Shown here: positions 16,990 to 24,512 of the stretch, piece by piece | How the letters are laid out: the number at the start of each line of letters is the position of its first letter | Position numbering within the stretch: position 1 is the stretch's first letter | NCBI GenBank assembly: GCA_047600785.1 | Contig: JASGKH010000002.1 | Span: 3,038,001 to 3,102,000 of the forward strand | DNA: 64,000 nucleotides | Reading direction: 5' to 3' | DNA from: Breznakibacter sp047600785 | GTDB taxonomy: Bacteria > Bacteroidota > Bacteroidia > Bacteroidales > Marinilabiliaceae | Notes under the pieces: model-generated | What the model was told of the DNA's origin: nothing | What the model saw: the letters and a program-made list of their open reading frames with translations, nothing else | Databases searched by the model: none | Position numbers and translations under genes: made by a program

Positions 16990-19900
16990 ATGAGTGAGTC
17001 GCTGCTCGAAGCCTTGATGCAATTGTTCGCCTTGCTTACCGACACCCTTTCGGAAGGTAAGGTGGAACGGGCACGTACCTGGGTAGAGGTTTTTTTGAGG
17101 CAATCGTTCAACGGCGATTATATTTCAAAATACCTGGAACGTTACGACCACTACCTGACATCGTTCCGCGCCGAGGTAGAGCCCAACTCCCAGGCACAGA
17201 AAGATCGGTTGGCGGCCAAGCGCTATCTTAAGGTACTGGACATCTGCCGACAGGTAAACGCCGAAATGGAGCAGGAACAACGCATCATTTTAGTAGGACT
17301 GCTTCTCAATTTCCTGCAAAGCGACGAAGCTATCGGTGACGATGAAATTGCATTTGTGGGAACCGTGGCAAGGGAGCTCCAAATTAACGAAGACGATTTC
17401 AAGAACCTTTCCGTTTTCATTCTCCAAAAACCACACCAGGTACCTGACAAGTCTGCCCTATTGCTCATATCGGGCGAGCAGACCGACCCCATTGCCGATA
17501 TCAAGCACATTGTAAACCCACGCCAGCAGGTTATCGTGTGGGTGCTACACATACAAAGCACGAACTCGTTCTTTTTTCGCTACTCGGGAGGACGCAACCT
17601 GTATATGAACGGGGCAAAAATGGAACAGAACCGTGCCCATTTGCTCAATGCGGGTTCCATGATCAAAACATCGTTGATGCCTCCCGTTTATTACGGCACC
17701 ATCGCCGAAAAATTCTTCCAGCGCGAAGACCGTGGACGGATTATGTACCGCGCCATCGACGTGTCGTACAAATTCAACAATAACCAGATAGGTATCCACC
17801 CGTTCAGTTTCCGCGGCCGTTCGGGCCAGTTGATAGCAATTATGGGGGGCAGCGGAACCGGGAAATCCACACTGCTCAACGTGCTCAACGGCAACTACAA
17901 GCTATCGAGCGGACACATTACCATTAATGGGCACGACCTTCACGCCGAGAGCGAACACCTTCAGGGGGTGATTGGCTACGTCCCGCAGGACGATATGCTG
18001 ATCGAGGAGTTTACCGTGTTCGAAAACCTTTACTATAACGCAAAGCTCTGCTTTAGCCACCTTACGCATGACGACATCGTGGTCCTGGTAGAGAAAGCGC
18101 TCAACGATTTCGATCTGGTGGAGGCGCGCGACCTGGTGGTGGGAAACCCATTGCGCAAAATTTTGAGCGGCGGGCAACGCAAACGCCTTAACATTGCCCT
18201 GGAGCTGATCCGTGAACCGTCGATCCTTTTTGTGGACGAACCAACCTCAGGCCTGTCATCAATGGATTCCGAGAAGGTTATCGTGCTGTTAAAAAGACAA
18301 ACCCTTAAAGGGAAATTGGTCATCATCAACATCCATCAACCAGCATCGGATTTATACAAGCTTATCGATAAGTTGTTGATCATCGACAAGGGCGGGTACA
18401 TTATCTTCAACGGCAACCCGATGGATGCCATTGTCTATTTTAAGGAACAGGCCCAGTACGTCAATGCCGAAGAGCGCGAATGCCATGCGTGCGGCAACGT
18501 AAAAACCGAACAGCCGCTCCGTATCATCGAGGCGCGTATGGTAGGGCCCAACGGTAAACCAATCCGTAAGCGCAAAGTCAAACCCCAGGAATGGTACCAA
18601 CTCTACCTCGACAATTTCGAGAACAAATTTGAATGGAAAACACGCCATTCATCCAGAAAAGAGGCCTTGCCCCCTAACTTGTACAACATTCCGGGCCGAC
18701 TGAGGCAGTTTAAGATATTTACCACACGCGATGCATTGGCCAAGATAAAAGACAAGCAATACCTGCTTATCAACCTGCTCGAAGCGCCCGTATTGGCTGC
18801 CATCCTGGGCTTTTTCACCAAATATATCGCAGGTACGCCTTCCGACCCGAATGCATATGTGTTTTCCGAAAACGTGAACCTGCCCGCCTATCTGTTTATG
18901 AGCGTGGTGGTATCGTTGTTTTTGGGGTTGAACGTCAGCGCCGAGGAAATCATAAAGGACCGTAAGCTGTTGAAACGCGAAAAGTTCCTGAACCTTAGCC
19001 GTTTCAGTTACCTTAGCAGTAAAATGATGATCTTGTTCTTCATTTCGGCCATCCAATCGTTGAGTTTTGTCGTGGTCGGCAACTCCATTCTCGAAGTACA
19101 GGGCCTCGACTTCGGTTACTGGGCCATTTTGTTCACCACTGCCTGCTTTGCCAATATGTTGGGACTGAACATCAGCAGCGGCCTCAACTCGGTGGTGTCT
19201 ATCTACATCCTCATCCCGCTCATCTTAGTCCCGCAATTGTTGTTCAGCGGGGTTATCGTAAGCTTCGAAAAACTGCATAAGTCCATTGCTTCCGAAGCTT
19301 ATGTACCGCGTATAGGCGATTTTATGGCATCCAGGTGGTCGTATGAGGCGTTGGCGGTGAACCAATACATGAACAACCGTTACGAGAGGCTCATCTTTCC
19401 TTACGAGCGCTCCATGAGCCAGACCACGTTCTATGCCACGTCGCTTATCCCCGAGCTCCAAAAGCTGAACAACCGCTGTCTGTCATCCATACACACATCG
19501 GAGTCGGAAGAGATCGATGCAGACACGGATGTGTTGCGCAATGAAGTTATACGTATCCAGGCCGACTGGCCACAATATAAACATTTGATTGCGGTACCCT
19601 CTACGCCTTTCAGCAAATCGGAAGGTGAAAAACTCAATGCTTCGTTCGATACGTTACGATCGGCATTGAACGCCCTTTACCGTGAACAACGTGCGGAGAA
19701 GGACAAGAAACTGACCATATTGGCCGAGAAGCTCGGCGGTGAAGAAAATCTGGTGGCTTTCAAGCAACGGTATTACAACGAGGCGTTGGCAACCTATCTA
19801 CTCAAAAAGAACGAGTTACGTCAATTTGAATTTAACGGTGAACATTACCTCCAACGACGCCATCCGATATATCAAAGCCCGATGAGCAATTGGGGACGCG

Positions 19901-20100
19901 CCCATTTCTACGCCCCCGAAAAACGCATTGCAGGGATCGTCGTTCCTACCCCGTGGTTCAATGTGATGAATATTTGGCTGGCCACCGGGTTCTTTTACGT
20001 CACGCTCTATTTTGACTGGTTGCGAAAAGTTATTTATTTCTTCGAGAAATTCAGGCTCAAACGCATCAACAAACGGCTGCAACAATTAACCGGCATGTAA
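16990..20100 (+). CDS. TerB-like domain fused to ABCG-type ABC transporter
   Basis: This is a 1,036-residue fusion. Residues about 1-160 are helical and TerB-like (acid-rich helices such as LQSDEAIGDDEIAFVGTVAR). The ABC domain follows: Walker A GGSGTGKST at about residue 287, signature LSGGQRKRL at about 391 and Walker B ILFVDEPTSGL at about 412. An ABC2-type membrane domain occupies about residues 595-800 (first helix NLLEAPVLAAILGFF), with a helical insertion and a last helix near residue 997. Domain order is that of ABCG half-transporters. The substrate is unknown. I start at 16990 because the terminator at 16926-16962 sits in the longer frame. Confidence 0.9.
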   Translation: MSESLLEALMQLFALLTDTLSEGKVERARTWVEVFLRQSFNGDYISKYLERYDHYLTSFRAEVEPNSQAQKDRLAAKRYLKVLDICRQVNAEMEQEQRIILVGLLLNFLQSDEAIGDDEIAFVGTVARELQINEDDFKNLSVFILQKPHQVPDKSALLLISGEQTDPIADIKHIVNPRQQVIVWVLHIQSTNSFFFRYSGGRNLYMNGAKMEQNRAHLLNAGSMIKTSLMPPVYYGTIAEKFFQREDRGRIMYRAIDVSYKFNNNQIGIHPFSFRGRSGQLIAIMGGSGTGKSTLLNVLNGNYKLSSGHITINGHDLHAESEHLQGVIGYVPQDDMLIEEFTVFENLYYNAKLCFSHLTHDDIVVLVEKALNDFDLVEARDLVVGNPLRKILSGGQRKRLNIALELIREPSILFVDEPTSGLSSMDSEKVIVLLKRQTLKGKLVIINIHQPASDLYKLIDKLLIIDKGGYIIFNGNPMDAIVYFKEQAQYVNAEERECHACGNVKTEQPLRIIEARMVGPNGKPIRKRKVKPQEWYQLYLDNFENKFEWKTRHSSRKEALPPNLYNIPGRLRQFKIFTTRDALAKIKDKQYLLINLLEAPVLAAILGFFTKYIAGTPSDPNAYVFSENVNLPAYLFMSVVVSLFLGLNVSAEEIIKDRKLLKREKFLNLSRFSYLSSKMMILFFISAIQSLSFVVVGNSILEVQGLDFGYWAILFTTACFANMLGLNISSGLNSVVSIYILIPLILVPQLLFSGVIVSFEKLHKSIASEAYVPRIGDFMASRWSYEALAVNQYMNNRYERLIFPYERSMSQTTFYATSLIPELQKLNNRCLSSIHTSESEEIDADTDVLRNEVIRIQADWPQYKHLIAVPSTPFSKSEGEKLNASFDTLRSALNALYREQRAEKDKKLTILAEKLGGEENLVAFKQRYYNEALATYLLKKNELRQFEFNGEHYLQRRHPIYQSPMSNWGRAHFYAPEKRIAGIVVPTPWFNVMNIWLATGFFYVTLYFDWLRKVIYFFEKFRLKRINKRLQQLTGM

Positions 20101-20127
20101 CGCCTATAAAAACTAACCGGTAATCCC

Positions 20128-21018
20128 ATGGAGTTTGGTCGGGTTGAATCAATAGAAAACATCAATTTTACACTCCCCTCTGATCATGTGGGCACACCCG
20201 ATGTGTTGCTCCACGCAAAGGAAGAACCGCTATCGGTGTACGTGGGATGCGCCAAATGGAACAAAAACGAACTAAAGGGTTTTTATCCGCGCGGCACCAA
20301 AGATGAATTGGCTTATTATGCGACACAATTCAACTCCATTGAGCTCAACGCCACATTTTACCAAATGCCGCACCGTCGGCAAATAGAGATATGGCGCGAT
20401 AAAACGCCCGATGGTTTTTGCTTCTTTCCCAAAATCCCGATGGGGATCAGCCACTTTGGCAAGCTCGGAGAATCACAGGCCTTGGTAGATGAATATTGCG
20501 ATAATATTGCCCATTTTAACCGAAAGCTGGGGATGGTTTTCTTACAGATGCACGAAAATTACGGGTATAAAAACGTCGATCAGCTCGAATATTTTATAAA
20601 ATGCTTTCCCAAGGCCATTCCTTTAGCGGTAGAACTTCGCCATCCGGAATGGTTCAGCACTCCCGATAAATCCGAAACGTTCTACCGGTTCTTGCAAACG
20701 TACGCGCGTGCCGCTGTCATTGTCGATACGGCCGGACGGCGCGATCTGTTGCACATGCGTCTCACAATCCCGGTGGCCTTTATTCGATTTGTGGGCGCAA
20801 ACGTCCCCCATAGTGACCGGGTCCGTCTGGATAATTGGGTTGAACGTCTCAGCCAATGGGTTGGAATGGGGCTCCGGCGCATTTATTTCTTTGTGCATCA
20901 AAATACGGAAGAAGAATCGCCTTGGTTGTCGGCCTATTTTATCGAAAAGCTGAATGCCCGACTGGGACTGCGGCTAAAGAAACCCCGGCTAATCCCGGAA
21001 ACCGGATTGTTGTTTTAG
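20128..21018 (+). CDS. DUF72-family protein
   Basis: This is a 296-residue protein with the DUF72 TIM-barrel signature: VGCAKWNKNELKGFYP, FNSIELNATFYQMP and FCFFPKIPMGISH in the first half, AVELRHPEWF later. DUF72 is widespread and has no settled function. It begins 27 bp after the ABC transporter on the same strand. Confidence 0.88.
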   Translation: MEFGRVESIENINFTLPSDHVGTPDVLLHAKEEPLSVYVGCAKWNKNELKGFYPRGTKDELAYYATQFNSIELNATFYQMPHRRQIEIWRDKTPDGFCFFPKIPMGISHFGKLGESQALVDEYCDNIAHFNRKLGMVFLQMHENYGYKNVDQLEYFIKCFPKAIPLAVELRHPEWFSTPDKSETFYRFLQTYARAAVIVDTAGRRDLLHMRLTIPVAFIRFVGANVPHSDRVRLDNWVERLSQWVGMGLRRIYFFVHQNTEEESPWLSAYFIEKLNARLGLRLKKPRLIPETGLLF

Positions 21019-21239
21019 CGGAAACATAACTTAGCGCACTGACAATGAGAGACTTTAAGGGAAGGATATCCTATGGGGCATGGCTCAATGGATTTCTCCA
21101 ACGGCATAGCACTATGGAAGTATTTATGTAAAATACTGATTTAAAGTAGATAGTCATGTAAAAAAGAGTTTTGTTCCCGATGCGGGGAATCATTTTTTAG
21201 TATTTTAGCAATCTAAATTTTTACCAAACAACAAAATCT

Positions 21240-21992
21240 GTGGCATTACAAGAAGAGATGGAACAGCAAGGTCTGTTCCTTTTTAAGTATCGGGGAATTC
21301 TCCCTCTGGTTGGGGTGATGGTCGCGTTAGGCGTATACATTTATGAGAAATCACAGCATGTCGACCAGGATTTGTTTGTAGGTGCCACGGCTTATGAACG
21401 GATTTGTTTAATCGTCTCATTATCGGGATTGCTTTTCCGGATTTTCGTGATAGGCCATGCACACAGAAAAACATCGGGGCGCAACACCAAGGAACAGGTA
21501 GCCGATAACGTAAACACAAGCGGCATTTACTCCATAATGAGACATCCGCTTTATACCGGAAACCTTATCATGTGGATCGGTATTGCACTACTTACCCGTA
21601 ACTTCTGGTTCATCATGGCCTTTATGGCTGCTTACGTTGTGTACTACGAGCGCATCATGTTCGCCGAAGAACAGTTCCTGCGTAAAAAATTCGGACAAAA
21701 GTATCTCGATTGGGCCGCACATACCCCTGCTTTCTTTCCTCAGTTCAGGAATTGGAGAAAACCCGAACTTAATTTTTCGTTCCGTAAAGTATTGCGTCAA
21801 GAAAAAAACGGGTTGTTGGCCGTGTTTGTTTTGGTTTTCCTGTTCCAGCAAACTGCCGATTACATCGTAACCAGCTCATTTCAGATAAAAGATTGGGTAG
21901 TGGCAACCGGGTTTATCGGTTCTACTCTTTATTATTTGGTTATTAAAACATTGCAAAAAACGACCCCGATAATGACCAAAGGAGGACGTTAA
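21240..21992 (+). CDS. ICMT-like membrane methyltransferase family protein
   Basis: This is a 250-residue membrane protein of the isoprenylcysteine carboxyl methyltransferase/PEMT superfamily, with about six hydrophobic segments. GIYSIMRHPLYTGNLIMWIGIALL is the conserved RHPxYxG motif, and EEQFLRKKFGQKYLDW closes the catalytic region. The GTG at 21240 gives MALQEEMEQQGLFLFKYRG, which fits relatives better than the ATG at 21258. The methyl acceptor is unknown, possibly an isoprenoid or a phospholipid. Confidence 0.8.
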   Translation: MALQEEMEQQGLFLFKYRGILPLVGVMVALGVYIYEKSQHVDQDLFVGATAYERICLIVSLSGLLFRIFVIGHAHRKTSGRNTKEQVADNVNTSGIYSIMRHPLYTGNLIMWIGIALLTRNFWFIMAFMAAYVVYYERIMFAEEQFLRKKFGQKYLDWAAHTPAFFPQFRNWRKPELNFSFRKVLRQEKNGLLAVFVLVFLFQQTADYIVTSSFQIKDWVVATGFIGSTLYYLVIKTLQKTTPIMTKGGR

Positions 21993-22488
21993 CTCAGATC
22001 TTTCGCAAATTGGCCGGTGCCTTTCACAAATATTACGCGCCAGGTGCCTCCTGTATTTTCATCGACAAACAACTTTCAATCCGGCTCCGTTCATAGCCTA
22101 TGCCCGGAGCATTGAACCGTTGGGCCATTACATTTCGATTCTCCCAAAGCACTGGAATGGGGCAGTGGTCCCTGTTCCTTTCAAATCCTGCAATCTGTCG
22201 GGTCATTCCACAGTTTTATGTGGAAAAATTCCTTGTGGTACCCACCTGAATTCCACATTTTTCCACACCTTTTTTACATGCCCGGCATCGACGCATGTTT
22301 TTAACATCCTGTAAAGCAAGCCAATGACAAATTCTGTATTTTATGGGATTGGAGTGGCACATTTTTCTCAATAAACCAATCAACGCGTCGTCAAATATGC
22401 TATCAAAAATATGTTGGCGCGCTTTAGTTAAGGATGTGTTTTTCTTCCATTATAATTATTTTTTGTTTAATCATTTAATTTTTCAATT
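21993..22488. other. 496-bp non-coding region with nested dyads
   Basis: No gene is supported. The stretch 22206-22267 carries four TTCCACA elements arranged as inverted repeats, described separately. It is followed by an AT-rich tract from about 22440 that probably includes the promoter of the PepSY-like gene, though I see no exact TAnnTTTG box. Confidence 0.5.
22206..22267. repeat. Nested inverted repeats with TTCCACA units
   Basis: TGTGGAAAAAT at 22219-22229 and ATTTTTCCACA at 22257-22267 form a perfect 11-bp inverted repeat around GTGGTACCCAC (22235-22245), itself a GTGG/CCAC dyad. TTCCACA at 22206-22212 pairs with TGTGGAA at 22219-22225, and a further TTCCACA lies at 22251-22257. The units are one base off the DnaA box TTATCCACA where preceded by TT. 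Confidence 0.7.
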
Positions 22489-22812
22489 ATGAAACGTTTA
22501 ACTCTAAAAATTGCAGCTGTAGCTTTGGTTGCTTTTATTGCCTCTCCCTTGTTGCCACTTAAGGCAATGGACAGCCAAACCTGTTTGGCCACCGAAGCTA
22601 CGTTGTTCGAAAACGAGGTGGAATGGACCCAATTGGAGCTGAAGGATGTGCCTGAGGCCATAACCAAAGCTGCTGCATCTAAATATGAAGGATCATCGGT
22701 AGAAACCGCCTTCAAAGGCAACGACAACACGTATAAGCTGGTTTTGAAAACGGGCGAGACTAAAGTGACCGCCATTTTTGACGCCGAAGGCAAGTTCCTT
22801 AAGCAAGAATAA
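22489..22812 (+). CDS. Periplasmic PepSY-like (DUF2874-type) protein
   Basis: This is a 107-residue protein with a Sec signal peptide (MKRLTLKIAAVALVAFIAS, cleavage near LKAMD). One PepSY-like repeat follows: VPEAITKAAASKYEGSSV, then YKLVLKTGETKVTAIFDAEG and the end KFLKQE. Single-repeat proteins of this kind are abundant secreted proteins in Bacteroidota; their role is not established. It is monocistronic, ending at a strong hairpin. Confidence 0.8.
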   Translation: MKRLTLKIAAVALVAFIASPLLPLKAMDSQTCLATEATLFENEVEWTQLELKDVPEAITKAAASKYEGSSVETAFKGNDNTYKLVLKTGETKVTAIFDAEGKFLKQE

Positions 22813-22855
22813 GCCAGTGCCTTTTTAAGGCGTGCTTCTTTGTGATTACCCTTTA

Positions 22856-22894
22856 AACAAAGGGGAGGACGGGATGACCGTTCTCCCCTTTGTT
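22856..22894. terminator. Strong 17-bp hairpin after the PepSY-like gene
   Basis: AACAAAGGGGAGGACGG pairs with CCGTTCTCCCCTTTGTT around loop GATGA, with one G-T pair. Its position 44 bp after the stop at 22812 and its strength suggest a terminator, though the following sequence lacks a long T run. Confidence 0.7.
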
Positions 22895-22897
22895 GCA

Positions 22898-22928
22898 TTG
22901 TTCCATTGACATTTAAAAACTATCTTTG
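22898..22928 (+). promoter_or_regulatory. Promoter for the NtrC-type regulator
   Basis: TTG at 22898-22900, 20 bp, TATCTTTG at 22921-22928. It is a sigma-ABfr-type promoter, and it places translation at the ATG at 22998, not at 22926. Confidence 0.7.
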
Positions 22929-22997
22929 GATCATCATGGATTTGGACGACCCAAATCGACGGCTTGTTTGCTCCAGTCCATAAACAACGATTCTTTT

Positions 22998-24320
22998 ATG
23001 GCAAGGATTTTATTGGTTGATGACGATGTTCCGTTCAGCATGATGCTAAGTACCTGGCTTTCCAAACGGGGCTTTACGGTGGTTGAGGCATCCTCGCATG
23101 CCGATGCTGTAAAGCTTCTTAAAGAACAAAATTTCGAGGCCGTCCTTACCGACTTACGGTTGCCCGACAAAGATGGCATCGAATTGTTACGCCATGTCAA
23201 AGGGAGTTTGCCCAATCTTCCGGTGTTGCTAATGACCGGCTATGCCGATATACAAACGGCCGTGCTATCGATCAAGCTGGGCGCTTTTGATTATGTGTCG
23301 AAGCCTGTGATTCCCGAAGATATATTAGCCAAAGTGCACGATGCCCTCCGGAAAAACAAACCACCCACAGAACCTTCCACTCCCCATCCCGCCAAAGTAC
23401 CATATATTATTGGCCAGAGTGGCGAGGCGGCCAAATTGTACGAGTACGTACGTTTGGTGGCGCCCACGCAGATGTCGGTGCTGATCACCGGCGAAAGCGG
23501 TTCGGGAAAAGAGTACATCGCAAGGCTTATCCATTCGTTAAGCGCAAGATCCAATGCCCCGTTTGTGGCCGTTGACTGTGGTGCTATTCCCAAAGATTTA
23601 GCGGCCGGCGAATTTTTTGGCCACATAAAAGGGGCTTTTACCGGAGCGATGGACAACAAGATCGGTTTTTTCGAATCAGCATCGGGCGGTACTATCTTTT
23701 TGGATGAGATCGGCAATTTGGGCTATGACGTGCAGGTGCAGCTTTTACGTGCAATCGAAGAGCGGATGGTCAGGCCCCTTGGAAGCCGCCGCGAGGTGCC
23801 GGTCGACGTACGAATTATCTCGGCAACCAACGAAAACCTGGTCCTTGCCGTGGAACAGGGAACCTTTCGCGAAGATCTTTTTCATCGTCTCAATGAATTC
23901 TCTGTCAAAGCATTGAGGCTTTGTGACCGTCCCGAAGACATCCCCCTTTTCGTAAACCACTTCCTTGATAAGGCCAATGCTGAATTGAACAAGCAAATTA
24001 CCGGTTTCGACAAACACGTGATGGATGCGTTCATGGCGTACAATTGGCCCGGCAACCTGCGCGAATTACGAAACGTAGTGAGGCGGGCCACCTTACTTTG
24101 TCAAACATCGATGATTTCGCTGGCCGATGTCCCAACCGAACTGACCACTTTTCCGACAACCGACCACGAAACGTTGGCCGAAAAGAAAGAGAAGAACGAG
24201 ATTGAGCTCATCAAAGAAGCACTTCAGCAAGCAAGGTACAATAAGAGCGAAGCTGCCCGTCTTTTAAACATAGACCGTAAAACATTGTACAATAAGCTAA
24301 AAATTTATCATATACATTAA
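22998..24320 (+). CDS. Sigma-54-dependent response regulator (NtrC family)
   Basis: This is a 440-residue activator of sigma-54 RNA polymerase. The receiver domain has the acidic pair VDDD, the phospho-acceptor Asp52 (VLTDLRLP) and the Lys in YVSKPV. The AAA+ domain carries Walker A GESGSGKE, GAFTGA (the loop that contacts sigma-54), Walker B TIFLDEIG and the arginine-finger region (FREDLFHRLN). The Fis-type DNA-binding end is YNKSEAARLLNIDRKTLYNKL. The ATG at 22998 is set by the promoter. It converges with the hybrid kinase at 24513-27002, its likely partner. The sigma-54 gene itself is in the window at 36.1 kb. Confidence 0.93.
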   Translation: MARILLVDDDVPFSMMLSTWLSKRGFTVVEASSHADAVKLLKEQNFEAVLTDLRLPDKDGIELLRHVKGSLPNLPVLLMTGYADIQTAVLSIKLGAFDYVSKPVIPEDILAKVHDALRKNKPPTEPSTPHPAKVPYIIGQSGEAAKLYEYVRLVAPTQMSVLITGESGSGKEYIARLIHSLSARSNAPFVAVDCGAIPKDLAAGEFFGHIKGAFTGAMDNKIGFFESASGGTIFLDEIGNLGYDVQVQLLRAIEERMVRPLGSRREVPVDVRIISATNENLVLAVEQGTFREDLFHRLNEFSVKALRLCDRPEDIPLFVNHFLDKANAELNKQITGFDKHVMDAFMAYNWPGNLRELRNVVRRATLLCQTSMISLADVPTELTTFPTTDHETLAEKKEKNEIELIKEALQQARYNKSEAARLLNIDRKTLYNKLKIYHIH

Positions 24321-24512
24321 GTCGGCGGGATATAACCATTTTGAAGAGGAAGCCAAAAACTGGTAAATCAGACTCATATAGATAATTTACTTTATCTTGC
24401 CCATCTGCCTAAAATTTTATGCCTTTCTCGCGTTTTCTTCTGCCATCTCCATAGTTCCTGACGAAGTTAGGGCAGAACTCACGTCACATTGGTTTTCCTC
24501 TTTTTCACTGGG

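Noticed and set aside
22206..22267. Chromosome origin at the TTCCACA cluster
   Set aside because: No dnaA, dnaN or other origin markers are near, and the units are one base from a true DnaA box.
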